NCBI GenBank assembly: GCA_947034885.2
Contig: OX344749.2
Coordinates: forward strand, 7,455,501 to 7,519,500
From: Thuidium tamariscinum
Lineage: Eukaryota > Streptophyta > Bryopsida > Hypnales > Thuidiaceae
Direction: 5' to 3'
DNA: 64,000 nt
Each line of letters opens with the position of its first letter. The stretch's first letter is position 1. Made by a program: the position numbers and the translations under genes. Below, piece after piece: positions 22,439-35,697 of the stretch. The notes beneath the pieces are model-generated. The model searched no databases, was not told where the DNA came from, and saw only the letters and a program-made list of their open reading frames with translations.

Positions 22439-24950
22439 AGCAATCTCAAATTAAAATTGAGGATGTTTGAATAACATATATCCCATGCCCAGGATAAGCC
22501 CATTGCCTGCACCACCCCACCGTTGTAACAACTGCTCCTGGGAATTCTACCACCGGTGCCTTCAGATCGGAACGACTTTCTCTGGAATTGCCAAAGACTG
22601 GTTGACCAAAATGCGACAAGGAATGTCCTTGTCGAAGAACAAGAGCCGGAAATCAAATCCTGAAACACAGTTGATGGCCGCAAAAGAACTCAGTCGTTAC
22701 TGCCGATGCCCATCGGAGTAAACAGAGGGAGCTTTAAATATACCGTTATCCCAACATTATGATAACTCCGCTCAATCTTCCAAGTAATGAGAAGTCCCGC
22801 CAAGCGGTCACGAAAGCTAATGTGTCCAAGATACCAGTAAGATATTTTGAAGACCAAGAAGCAGTCAGGCTTGCAGCATGTTCGTAACCAATCACTTGGT
22901 CCAAAATCTATGAAAGACTCCACTGCCGCGAGATCCAAATGGAAACAACTCGCTATCCAAACGAACCCAACTTCAAGAAAGAATAAATAAGCAATCAGTG
23001 CTCATTTCTTGGATCTTGTAAATGGTTTACAGGGAATGGTGCAGGTGGTCTGTGTGAACTGTCGTGAAGAACGGACCTAATCTCTTGCAGCATCAACGAA
23101 CTGCACAGACCAGTACATCAGTCAATCTAAGAATAATAAGTTTCCATTTCTTGCTACCATCGCAATGGGCTTTGAATGCACAGGATAAACATGTAATCTG
23201 TACACAAGTACGTGCAACGAATGCGAAAACTGATTAAGCCTCCGTGCAACGGCCAATTCTATGTCCACAACCTTCATAAGTAATAGATCTTTGAAGAAGT
23301 ACCAAGTACAAAACTGAATTCAGAGTAGACACCATTCCTCTCGCTTTACTAAGCAAAAAACGCACAACAGGTCAGAAATACCTTCGAGTTGCGTTATCAA
23401 GGTGTGAATCGAGTGCCACAATCACCGATGGCATCTGCTCCAAAAGCTGCAACAAAAAGTGCTGTCGGTCAGCACCAGTCCCTTCGGGAACGCACTCCTG
23501 TCGGTCAAGATGCTATAACACACTGAAGCTCTCTTAGAAGTACATGTCCGGAAAGAAAATTGTTTCTCAAGAGTATGAATGTCAAGAGGGCTACAAGTTC
23601 CATTCCGCTGAGAGAACACAATAATCCCCCCAAAAAAATTGCGAGGTAAACAATTCAAGACAAGTCCTTACCTCGCCTGTGGATTTGACGTTCGGAATTT
23701 TCAGAGAAAGGTGCTTCGGCAACTTCGCTACAGCCTGACAGTGCACAAGCCGTGTTAGAACGCGACCCACAAGAGTAGAATCAGCATCCAAATTTGTAAC
23801 ACCTCAACACGGACTTCGTCAATTGGACAACTCGAGTGACCGACCACTAAAAATTCATCAATCCAAACGCTTGTGCGCACATTTGAGGGACCCCAAAAGC
23901 GCCGCTGGCACTCGAGGCACTGGCGATCGACATTGCACCCAAACTGAATGTAGAACACAAGCTGCTGCCAGCAACAGTGTTACGAGCAATTACAAAACCT
24001 GGCAGGGAAATGGACCACTCAACAACTTCTCAAGGAAAAAGCCACGATTTTTCGTCGTGGTCACGGTCGTCACAAATAATTCAAAATTTGACATAAAGTG
24101 ACACGTGTCATCGTGTTATTGACCGGAGTCTCTTAAAAGATGGTGTGGAAATCCTATGTCGGCAGCAAAGACCGTTTAGGGTACCGTTCAAAGATTACAC
24201 CTCACGACACCATCGGTACTGTATAACTCCCAAGAGTAATCACCCCCCTACAACAAACAAGCGAAAATGGACTGCACTTGAAAAAGATCGACCTCCACAA
24301 ATTCAATTACTCTAGAGAAAAGAAACCCAACTCTTCACGCTCAAGAACCTCCGCCTAATCGCAGACCGTCCTTATAATCCCCCACTCCCTCAAAAACAAC
24401 TAACGACAAATTAGGGTTCCTCAAGAAACACCGGCAGGGGCAACGCAAAATGGAAGTAGAAAAAAAAGGCGACGGACCACGCAGTGATCGGAATTGCGAA
24501 GAAGTTGGAGCGACTGCAGAATGCAGGTGGAGAGTTTCTGAGTGGAAAGAGCTTTGAGCGCCGTGCTGCCCTGTGTATCGGTTACCGGCACTACTCCAGC
24601 CATCAGCTCCGTCACTGCCAAGTCTCAGGAAATACGTAACTCTTTCTGGTTGCAATGGATCTTCTGGAATTCGCAAGAAATAGAGGTCACGCTTTTCGGA
24701 ATGCAGTAATCCGAAATCAGGTCGTAATCGCTGGCAAGAGCAACAAGCCCGCGAACCAGGGAAGGGGCAAGTAACACAGACGGAGAGACGAACTGGGAGA
24801 GAAGACCATGTGCTCCCCAGGCGCGGGCCTCTGCCGAGGAGTGACGTGGACCTCCATTATTTTCTTAGCTCTTGTGTAGTCTAGTCTACCTTGGCCCGGA
24901 AGTCGTTGAAAGTGCACACGGCTTGTGCAGTGTAGGACATCAAAGTGGAA
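22439..24950 (-). promoter_or_regulatory. 5' flank / leader of the apyrase gene
   Basis: A higher-GC block compared with the AT-rich background, with no convincing coding frame on either strand. It probably contains the untranslated leader, possibly with a leader intron, and the promoter for the apyrase on the minus strand. An upstream ATG frame (22683-22429, 84 codons) would overlap the apyrase start if unspliced. A palindromic G-box is at 24099-24110. Composition falls back to AT-rich near 24950. Confidence 0.45.
24099..24110. promoter_or_regulatory. Palindromic G-box
   Basis: TGACACGTGTCA is a perfect 12-bp palindrome around the CACGTG core, a high-affinity bZIP/bHLH site in plants. It lies about 1.7 kb upstream of the apyrase start. 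Function inferred from motif only. Confidence 0.4.
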
Positions 24951-27524
24951 GTTGGAATAAAAATAGTGAAAGTTGAAATTAGAATAGAATTTTAATAAGT
25001 TGGAGGTAAGTATTGAATTCTATTTGTTTTTCTTGAATTAGAGATTTGGAGTACAAGATACACTACTGAATGCAAGTTGGGTAGACAAATCATTGAATTT
25101 TGATCAGAATCGTATCATTCATTCATAATATTACTTAAAAATAGTATTCTTCATTCAAACATTGGTGAATTTGATGTTTCTTAAAGGTTCTTTCTTTTTA
25201 GGTTTTTTGGTAGTATAAAAAGAACTATCCCACATTACAAAAATAATAGTTAGATTTTGGCAATAATTTTCTATAATTCTACTATCTATAGACAAGGTTT
25301 CTGTCAGATTATAAGATAAAAAGGTTTTAAATGGCATTTCAAGGTCAAGAGTAAATAAACGTGATTGGTATTTTGGCTTTGTAGATGATTGCATGTCTAA
25401 AAGAGTATACTATATGAAATATTTGTCGGTATAGTCCATTCGAGCTTCTATTACATGGGAGCTATGTAGATAAAAAAAATTGGATTTCTTAAGGGCTATA
25501 TTTACCTAAATTTCAAAATTTTGACTATTTTGTATACCATATACTTTGTTTAAAAAAAATTGTTGTTGTTTTCAAATACCCTATGTTCGTTACAAATACA
25601 TAAAAGCAACAAATATTTTTATAAACTTAATGGAGTCGCAATGAAATTCATCATTGAAAATTGCACATTTAAAAAATGATGTACAAAACAAGATGAGTGA
25701 AGTTTAGAATCTCATTGCAAAGATTAAGTGCTTGCAAATATAAAATACATTGAAGCACTAAATACTTCCAAATTGAAAGTGGTTCCAAGAAAAAACTAAT
25801 TTAACCACAAAGTATTTAACCCTCTAAAGTTCTCTGACTATATTTTAACCAAAAATGCTTCAAAAATGCTTTAAAATTGCCACTTCTTGTACAAGTATCA
25901 AACTTTTGAAAAATAATATTTTTGACACATGCAATTGTAAGATGTTTTAGTACACTAGTTTGAAAAGATGTGAATTTTTTTTTTGAGATTTCTACCACAT
26001 GTACTACAAGATATTAGTGTTTGAATTGAGCAAAATCCTATTTTTGATCCTACAAAAAAATAGGCAATTACACTTTACAAGCTCACATTTGTATGAAATA
26101 ATGTCTATGTTGTTGATGCTTCTTTGGATTCATTTTTCATGGCAAATTGCCTATATGCTTGATGATTTTAAATCATTTGGAATCCTACAGCATATAGGAA
26201 AAAATTAGTAAATAGAAAGAAATAGTGAATGATTTAAATTATTAAATTGTAAAGAATTTATTTTTGGAACTGAAAAATGCCAAACCCAATTGTTGTAATA
26301 TTGTAATTAAGAATTTGCATCCAACAATTTATTTATTTTTGAAAACTTAAAATTGAATTGAATAAAGAACTTCAAAGTTTATTTATATTTTCAAAGTATT
26401 GATTCTATAATTGTTTACAAACAAAAAATCCTCATAACTTTTGACTCATTAATCAAAATGGAATGATTTAAAACTTTCCACATGTATATAAATCTAGAAA
26501 ATCAATTTCAAATTTTTGTTTCTATATAAGAAGTGATTTTTTCAAATTTGCTTAGACTATCTGGATTGAGAAAGAAACAACAAATCATGCAATAATCTTA
26601 TAACCACATAATGAAAAGTTATGAAAATTATTGGATCTTAGAGATATTCTTTGTCTTCATATTGCGTGAAAATTTCAAAGAAAAATAATAAAATCTCTAG
26701 TCCTATGTACCTACCCAAAATTTCTATATTGTCAAAAAATGTAGCTTGGTCCTTTAGAGGTTAAAACACTAAACACATGAAGATAAGTACAATGTTCAAA
26801 AGTAAATAGAAATAAATAGAGATAAGAATTTAGGGTGGAGATGCATTGTGCAACAAGGAATGCATGTGTTCCAAAACACACACCAAAGCATTTACAATAA
26901 TGACAAAAACTAAATGTTGCAGAGTTAAACAAGCATCTTTGAATAGAAATGCCTTATAAATAATAGAATGCATATAAGGTAACTCATCCTATGACAAGTA
27001 CAACTCTAAACAAGTCTAATGTAGTCTCATCTTATAGGTTGAGTTACCTTATGTCTTATAAAACTCAACACAAAGCATTTGTAAAATACTTCAAAAACTA
27101 AAGGTTGTAAATATATCAAAGAATTTCGATTCAAGGATCAAAAAATGCAAAAAGAAAATTTAACTAAGACATAGAACTTTAAGGCTACAAATCCAATAGG
27201 GTTAATAGAAACCAACAACCTTATACATGCTTCATTTTTTTGTTCATCTTGAAGGCTCCATTAATACAATAGTCATCTAGCACACATTGCATCCACCCTT
27301 GGATACTTCTCTCGCAATTTTGTTACTTCTAATACTACAAATAAGGATTTAGATTTTTTTTTCTTAGCAAGGCTATTGTAGAGTTAATGAAAAAATAAAT
27401 TTCATTATTATACCCCACCTTCACTATGTATAAATACCCTAAACACATTATGATGATGCAAAATTATTTCCAAGTCATGTCTAAAATTAAGGATCGAGAT
27501 AACTATGATAATCCTTCATTTGAT
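24951..27524. other. Gene-free AT-rich spacer
   Basis: No recognisable gene; open frames are short. Contains dispersed repeat B copy 2 (25800-26700). Confidence 0.55.
25800..26700 (-). repeat. Dispersed repeat B, copy 2
   Basis: Reverse-complement partner of 5300-6100, with landmarks given there. Diverged by substitutions and small indels; no termini or coding sequence recognised. Confidence 0.6.
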
Positions 27525-28928
27525 TGTATAGTGGGGTACCAATCAAAATGTCGTTTTTAAATTTGCAGTGAGAAAATTTTTAGTATTGCCAACTTTGAAA
27601 GCCTCTCGAGAGCTCAAAAATTAGTATTTTATCATGAAATTTTTACCATAGCATTATATTTAATTTAATTATATGTATGACAAATTTCAAGTCCAAAAGA
27701 CTCACCAAAAAAAAGTTATTCAAAATCTACCAACATGGATAGTGGTGAGAAACATTTCACTACTTTCAACTTTGACACCTTCCTAAGGATTGAGTTTTTT
27801 TTCTTTTGCCATGAAATTTTTGTCATGAAACAATCTCTATGTTTTTAATATGCATAAAAAATTTCAAGGTAAAATAATTTTTTTTAAAGAAGATATTTGA
27901 AATCTCTGAACAGATGTAGTTTTGAGAACATTTTCACAATTGCCAACTTTGACACCCTCCCAAGGGCTGAAAAATTGGTTTCTTACCATGAATTTTTTTT
28001 TGTGGAGTCATCTCTATGTTGATGATATGTTCTTCAAATTTCAAGTTCAAATGAATTACCAAAAAAAAGATATATAAAATCTCCCAACATATCTAGTTGT
28101 GAGGAGGAGTTTTTGAGCCCTTAGTATAGTGTTATTTTGTGGAGCAAAGTTTGACACGAATGTAAAAACTCAACCTCACAATTACACATGTTGAGAGATT
28201 TTGAATATCTTTTTTTGGGTAAGTCTTTTGAACTTGAAATTTAAAACATGTATTATCAACATACAGTTAATCTTATTCAAAAAAATTCATTTTAAATAGA
28301 TAAATTTTTAGCCCTTGGGAGGGTGTCAAAGTTGGCAATAGTGAAACTTTTCTCACAATTACATGTTGGGAGATTTTGTATATCTTTTTTTTGGTAGTTC
28401 ATTTGAACTTGAAATTTGAAGAACATATCATCAACATAGAGATGACTCCACAAAAAAAAATTCATGGTAAGAAACCAATTTTTCAGCCCTTGGGAGGGTG
28501 TCAAAGTTGGCAATTGTGAAAATGTTCTCAAAACTACATCTGTTCAGAGATTTCAAATATCTTCTTTAAAAAAAATTATTTTACCTTGAAATTTTTTATG
28601 CATATTAAAAACATAGAGATTGTTTCATGACAAAAATTTCATGGCAAAAGAAAAAAAACTCAATCCTTAGGAAGGTGTCAAAGTTGAAAGTAGTGAAATG
28701 TTTCTCACCACTACCCATGTTAGTAGATTTTGAATAACTTTTTTTTGGTGAGTCTTTTGGACTTGAAATTTGTCATACATATAATTAAATTAAAGATGAT
28801 GCTATGGTAAGAATTTCGTGATAAAATACTAATTTTTGAGCTCTCGGGAAGCTTTCAAAGTTGACAATACTAAAAAATTTCTCACTGCAAATTTAAAAAC
28901 GACATTTTGATTGGTACCCCACTGTACA
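27525..28928. repeat. 1.4-kb inverted repeat built of ~177-bp units
   Basis: Left end TGTATAGTGGGGTACC mirrors right end GGTACCCCACTGTACA. Between them the landmark CAACTTTGACACC (or its complement GGTGTCAAAGTTG) recurs near 27590, 27768 and 27945 in one direction and near 28325, 28498, 28675 and 28853 in the other, at 173-178-bp spacing. The structure is thus a tandem array of about 3-4 units that has been inverted on itself, centred near 28130-28300. No ORF. A transcript would fold into a long hairpin. Confidence 0.85.
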
Positions 28929-30045
28929 TGAACAAAGTAAAATGGGAGTGCTTTCTCCAAGTTGTATATTGGAAGAGCATTGAAGATAGCCTTATTTACA
29001 ACATTGATGCAATGTTGACCAAACTCATTTGAAAATTCCTTTTTCATCCAACTTTAAGTTACATGGTATGTCTTTCCTTTGATCTTCTATAAGTAAGTTC
29101 ATTCAATAATCAATGAAGTACATGATACCACTTTTAATAATTTGAACCTCAAATTCTATTTTATAATCAACTTGAATATTAAAAGTATAGCATAAGATTT
29201 ATGGAAATTTCTAGTAGGTTTGAGATCATAGAGCATCTTGATTGTTGAGTATTTAGGTTACACAAATGGTCACTATGTATATATAATCTAAAAGAGCATC
29301 ATATAGCCTAGAGGTGCAATTGAATAGTTGAATTTTAGTAAATTCTCACATAACTTGTTGGCTTTGGAAGTGAAGTGCCATTTATAAATGCTAGTAGTAG
29401 AACAATAGCAATGTGCATAAGGGGTAGCCAATTATTGTAAGGACTTCTAGTGATTAAAGAGTGTTCATAACATTTTATGATAGAAGATATTTTAAATCAA
29501 AAACAAAATTTTAATTTGGAAGTCACAAAAATTGATAAAGATTAATTGGATATCAACTAAATACACTATTAGGAAGCTCTCCAAACCTCATTTTGTTGCC
29601 TTTAAAATCCAATATAGGAATTACCAAAGATTCAAAGTAAAATTTAAATTTCTTGTTTGCCTCAATCTTGTATACTATTCACAATTTGAAGTACTTTCTT
29701 TCTATATTAGCTTTATAATGTGGACTTGCTAAATGCAAGTGATGATTGAAGTTTTATGTAGATTGTTGTTTTCTATAATTTTGAATGGAATACTCCTATC
29801 CATCATAACGTAAATAGGGATTGAAATAGATTGTCAAGGTCATAGTTGATGTCTACTACATATACTTGCTCATGACCTAGGTCAAATTTCATTGACTTGC
29901 AATGTTTCAATTCACTATATTAATTTTTGTTAGGCTCTTTGAAACAAGGGTCACAAAACATGCTATATTAGCGATAATGGAGACTTGCATATCAACCAAC
30001 TACATTAAATGCTAAAAGATCTATCTTTTGAAGCAATGTTTGATT
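28929..30045. other. Gene-free AT-rich spacer
   Basis: Nothing recognised beyond short AT-driven frames. Confidence 0.5.
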
Positions 30046-30698
30046 TTAACCTCTAAATGCTTGAGTCACCAAAATTTGGTGTTAGCAAAACTTTGAAGTT
30101 AAATAAAACCTAACCAAGTTGCCATTTTTAGTAGTTTATATTTTTGAAAGCTTCTTCTTGAAGTTTAATTTTAGTATTAGAAATTTGATTTGGAAAATGA
30201 ATGATATTCATTTTTCAATTCAAGATTTTGTGCAAGGATACCCATTGCAATCTTGACTTTCTATAGTATTGAGAGCTCTTGAAAATGAGCCTCAAATGCA
30301 CTAGATCTTGGAGAAAAAATCACATTCAAAATTCATTTATGAAAATTGTAGAATAGATTTTGAGAAGCCATAAATTGATTGGAGTTATGCATGTTAGGCC
30401 CTTTTACCTCATACTTTTTTGGTCACCAAATTTACACTTTGACTTGTGAAAAGATGATAGAAAGACTTTACATCACTTTTGCACTTTTAACACTTCCATA
30501 GTTAAACAATATAATCTTTCACTTTGTAAGTCATATTGTTGTATTTTCTTTTCCTATGTGATCTAGTTATATCTAGTTTGAATTTGTATGGTTACAATTC
30601 CAAATAAATTGGTACAACTTATCAAAATGTTGGCATTTTGTTCAATTTAGAGCAAATTCCAAGAAGCTCAAAACAAGCCTTAGGCATTTAGGGGTTAA
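30046..30698 (-). mobile_element. TTAA-flanked, piggyBac-like non-autonomous element, copy 2
   Basis: A 653-bp element runs from TTAACCTCTAAATGCTTGAG to its inverted end CCTTAGGCATTTAGGGGTTAA. TTAA stands at both borders, and the inverted ends after TTAA read CC(T/C)CTAAATGC. TTAA duplication with CCC/CCY-starting ends is the hallmark of piggyBac elements. Related copies are at 8461, 54986, 61142 and 61660. No transposase frame. Confidence 0.6.
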
Positions 30699-31659
30699 TT
30701 ACAAGGTAACATTATTTGGCTAAACAATAGAGAAATGCATCCTTTCGTAACCAACATTGCATTCACTAATACAACTCCCCCATAGACTAAAATGGTTTTG
30801 TGTTAAATTTATATTAAAGCTAATACAAATTGGGTGAAAAATATGATAGAATAGTAATTCAAATCATTTCAACCTACAATGGATTTGTATTAGTGATTGG
30901 CTAGAATTGCAAAAGAATTACAATGATAAATATGCAAGTATTAAAGAATTTGTAAGTATAAAGAGCTTAGAACATCTCTACTCCAATGTCTTAGGCCATG
31001 CCATTAGGCTTGCAACATGTTGCACTTACAATTGTTAGGGGAAACCAAAATTTGCAATGCTAGACATTTAGATCCATTGTGATTGTAAGAGTGGACCAAC
31101 AATCCAAAATAGTCAACTTCCACCTTGCTACAATTGACTAGGATAGAGTCCCATTGACTTCAACTTCACTTGGTGGCACTATTGTATATTTCCACCATCT
31201 AGTGTGCAAGTGATTATTTGTTCATTGCAAAAGGTTGAGGCATTTTCAAAGAAACTTATATCTAGAGGATTCACAAAACATGATAACTTAGTGATGAAGA
31301 TGATGGCTAGAATAGTGCAAATGTCCAATATGTACGTCAAGGTAGTACTATAAGAGGTACACAAAATAGTAAAATCAAATCGCTTTAACATAAAGGTTGT
31401 CATACATAAAAAAAAGTCACTTTATAAGCCACTTAAATCAATAAATAATTTTAAAAAATATGCATGGAGGTTCATGATTCTTAATTACAAAAATATCTCA
31501 TTCAAAATGAGAGCATTCTAGTACAATAACCACCATATTTCTACAATATCAAATATCGATCAAGAAACTAATGTAGGGCAAGCTAACTTCACTATTTTGT
31601 AGAGCAACTCCTTAGTACGTAGTATGGTGTAGCTTTTGCTTCAATTTTATCAAATATTT
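30699..31659. other. Gene-free AT-rich spacer
   Basis: No gene or clear element recognised between the TTAA-flanked element and the inner edge of the right inverted-repeat arm. Confidence 0.45.
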
Positions 31660-34600
31660 GTGAAGAGAATCAAGAGATGTAGCTTTTGCTTCAAGGAATG
31701 GATTAAAATAAAATCACATTTCTAAAGACCTCATGTGACTAAATATTTTAAGATGAGGTTTTAAAAATTCACAACCACAATTCAACATGTAGAGTCATCC
31801 AAAATCCATTTTGTCTGACTTATATAGGTTAACCGAATTACCAACTAACAAAATGAAAATAACTAAATCTAAATTCCACTCTACTCAAAATTCTAAAGCC
31901 ATTGAAAATCACATTTTGACGTATCATAATTTCTACTAGAATGTTTATGAGCACATTAGTAAGTATTGAATACAATATCCCAATTTACAATTACAATTGT
32001 GTACCTTGCCTTTTGAGTGGATAGTAAGGGATCACTTCCACCCAAAAGATAGAGCCAAAAAAAAGGAAATATTTTTATTATCCCTTAGAACACCCCTGGA
32101 TTTAATCAATTAATTAATTAAAATTAATTACCCCCTAAGGCTCCCCTTCCACCCCTCTTTATAATTTCAGAAACCAATTCATAAGACAATCAATATGGGA
32201 TATTGATTGTACCCCATATACCCTTTCATATCAATATGTATATTCGTATTTGTATTCCCTCCAATATCCATATCCATATCTGCTTTTATATTTGTCTTCA
32301 ATTATATATTGTATCTATACAATATTCATACCATATCTTTACTCTACAATATGTCTACAATATCCATACTTGGTATCATATACATATCATATACATACAA
32401 TATGAGTATTCATATTCTAAATTTGTATTTGAATGGGGGAGCATTCTTTTCAATTTGAAATCAATGGCTTATGATTGGGGGAGGGGTGGGAATTGGCCAG
32501 GAATGGCAGCATCTTTTCAGGGGACAGGTACACTTCAATGTTATAAAACCACAATGCATGCCTGCGCTCAGATTTTCAAATTTCTTCAAGCAAAATTTCG
32601 ATACTAAGTTTCCTCACTTTCTCTAACTTCAGGTTCTCACAATAATATAAACATTCAGAGAAAAAACCAAACGTAAAATCTCTGTAAGTTGACTTCTACG
32701 AAAAGAAACATCCTCAAAAATGAAATGCTCTCACTTATACAGTCAGTGCAAAGATAGGACTCCCACGGTGCAGACTCTAAGACTTTCAACACAATCATTG
32801 CCCCGTCGTTTCCGGGTAGGTCAGAGTCCCTTTCGGCATGAGGCATCCGAAAGCAGATATGACTTCGGATACAACACCCACGCACCCAGCAGCCTTCAGA
32901 AATAAAATCTCCAAAAGCTCAAACTCAGCTCAATGCCGACATGCCTGACAACCAAGGCAACAACATGAAATTCCACAATACTATCCAAATACAGATACAC
33001 ACAAAGCACACAAGACACAAAAAAACGAGGACCACGGACACAAAAACAAACGCAGCCCCATGAAAGTAAGAAACACAAGCCAATACCACAAATGCAATGC
33101 AATGCAGAAACCATGCATTTGTCACGCAACAAAAACGCAACACTTCACAGCCTATCACACAAAGCAGACATCGAACAGTGCACAACAACACAAAAAATAC
33201 TCACCTGTAAAAAGCGACAAACAATGCTTTCTGAACACTCAACAAAAACCGAAGACAGGGGAAGCTACAATCGAAAACAAAGTCCAAAAAATACACTTCA
33301 AACTCAAAATGACACAACAGAAACAACAAAGCCTCAAAGCAAACAAACACAACATCAGGTGAATATACGTGGAACTTTATTAAAATTAAGAGGCGCTGGA
33401 CGAACCCAGCAATGCACAGTCAGTCGACAAACATCTGGTCAGGATCACAAAGAACACACTTCCCAAAAAAAAAATTATCATACACGAAACCTAATGTACT
33501 GTAAAAAGACTAAGACACTCGCACTCTCCTTTCGCCCTACTCTTTTTGTATTTTCTGGTGCCGGCCCTGACCACCACCAACACTCCTGGCGCTCGGCTCA
33601 CCTGAAATGCACAGGAGGGAACGGCAGCGCTCTCGGGCTCCGGTCTTCCCAGCCGTGTCGGCACCGTAGTTCCTTTTAAACCAGCTCTCCCGGGACATGG
33701 GGTGATATGGGAAACCTAAAAACTGTTCCAAGAAAAAAAAGAAAAAAAACCAGCGCTCTCCGACTACCGCTTCCGACAGAAAACAGAGCTGCGCCGAAGG
33801 ATTACCATATCACACAATGTCCCGGCAGAAACATCCTACCCTACCCTACCCTATCATCGGCAATGCTGTAGCGCATCCGACACCCCACCCGCCGGGATCG
33901 CCCCACCCGCGACCCTCCCCATTCCCTCCAATAAAGGCCGCTAACGCAATGCGCTCTATTCACAGAATCACATGGAATGTAGTCCTCGTGCATCTCCCCT
34001 CCTCTCCTCTCCTGGGGCCTCTCCTCCGGGCGGGGGAATCACAGGGTCGAACGCCTCCAAATTACAATACAAATCCCAAACGCCACCTCAACTCTCCGAA
34101 CGAAGCTCCACCCTTACCCTTTTCAAAGAAACAGGACCGGGACCCAGAAGCACGTTCTCGGCGGCGCGCTTGCTCGCCTCGGGCACAGAAAGCTCAGCCT
34201 CCTCGCTCGCGGCGGAAACCTTCACCTCGCTCGGGGGCGTACCGACAACGGCAGCCCTCGCGCTCGCCTCAGGGGAGTCCACCGCCGGCACGCTCTCCAA
34301 GACCGCAACGGGAACCAACCCTGCTCCGGAACCCGGAACCGGACCCGAACCCGAACGAACCCGACCGCCCAAGCTCGCCGCGCGCGGAGCCCGCACCGGA
34401 CGGACGCCGTCGGGAAACACGTATGCCGGAATCTGCTTCGGCTTCACGTGCGAAACGTGCAGGCGCATGCTAGGCTTCCAAAGCATGTACAGGAACACGG
34501 AATGCTTGAACTCCGCGATCGTGTGCACCATGTCGAACGGCGCAGAAGGCGTCTGCGTGCCCTGCTTGCGCTGCAGCGCCACGAAAAAGGAGCAAACCGG

Positions 34601-35697
34601 AGACTTCTTGCTCGCGTCGTGGAAACCGTTCGGGTGCGGGTGGCACTGCAGCAAACCCTGCGTGTCCTTCTCCACCTTCAAAATCAGCTGACGCAGACGA
34701 GACTCCACCCAACCCTTCCAGATGCGCATCTCCTCCTCGTCGCCCGCCCAGATGTCGATCTGCAAATAGTTCTTGTAGCTCTCGAAAAATGGGAACGCCG
34801 CGAACAGCTTCGACCAGTCCGCGGCCTTCGCGTCCAAAGAGTCGCACACGCCGTCACCGCGCTTGAACTCCTCCGTCATCACGCGCAGCGTGCTGCAGGA
34901 CACGTTGAAGCTCGAGTTCTGGCAAGGGTACGTCGGCGTGATGATCGGCATCAGGTGCGACCGGTCGCGGGGGTTCTTCCGAGGATCCCAAACGGGAAGA
35001 CCCAGCGAACCCTCCTCGATCTCACACAGCATCACGGGGTTAGGCCACCGCCACTGCTTGTAAACACGGAAGAACCTCGACAACAGCACGCTCGGAACTG
35101 CGTTAGGGTATAATTGGCAAATGCGAGCCACAAGCAAAGCCCAGTTAACACCTCCCAGAAAACCGATCACATTGGAATAAACCCCGCGCCTCTTGGCCCA
35201 CAGCTTCACGTACCTCAGCGTGGTCCGGAAGTGCTCCATGTTCGGCACCAGACGCAATATGCGGTCCGTCACGCGGCAACCATTCAGGCTCCGCACGCTC
35301 TGCTCGTCCACATTCTGCAAAATGCTGTCCTGCAAAATGTCAAGCTCCTCCGGAACCACCCACACAGGCAGACGCGCGTACAAAAGGTCGATCGGGATGC
35401 CGCTAAACTCGAAGCTCATCACGGGCACATGCGCGTCCGGCACCGTGTGCAGCTCCGTCACGCCGTCCGTCCGAGACAAAAGCTCGTGCAGCTCCACGAA
35501 GAAGTCCTCCTCGCGCGTCACGTAACGCGGACCCACGCACAGCGTGTCGATGTCCGCGCCCGGACCGTGCACGCCCAGACGGTACGAACCGAACGTGAAG
35601 ATCTTGCACCGCGCCTCGCGCACCACCTCGTCGTTCAGGCCCTTGTTGCGGCTCACCTGCTTCACCCACACGTTCACGAGCTCGTCCAGGCGACCCA
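31660..35697. repeat. Right arm of large inverted duplication
   Basis: Reverse complement of 1-3480. It matches base for base, where compared, from 35697 down to about 33058, then diverges. Relative to the left arm it carries about 0.5 kb of extra DNA at about 32005-32530. Similarity resumes at about 31660-32000. The mirror poly(A) signal is at 33376-33381. The arm may extend further right than 35697, but its partner would lie outside the window. Confidence 0.93.
33376..33381 (-). promoter_or_regulatory. Putative poly(A) signal of right PAP copy
   Basis: TTTATT on the plus strand, i.e. AATAAA in the gene direction, about 700 bp after the PAP stop. Exact mirror of the left-arm motif. Confidence 0.4.

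Noticed and set aside
27525-28928. CRISPR-like or centromeric array
   Set aside because: Units are ~177 bp, inverted on themselves and too few; no spacer structure, and this is eukaryotic DNA.
33092-33679. 195-codon frame in the PAP 3' flank (and its mirror at 2019-2873)
   Set aside because: Gln/Thr/Lys/Asn-rich low-complexity frame in non-coding flank with no domain; the mirror copy is the same DNA.
1-35697. Whole 35-kb region as one continuous old palindrome
   Set aside because: The other inverted repeat pairs (5300/26700, 8461/30698) are not collinear with the PAP arms, so they are independent insertions.
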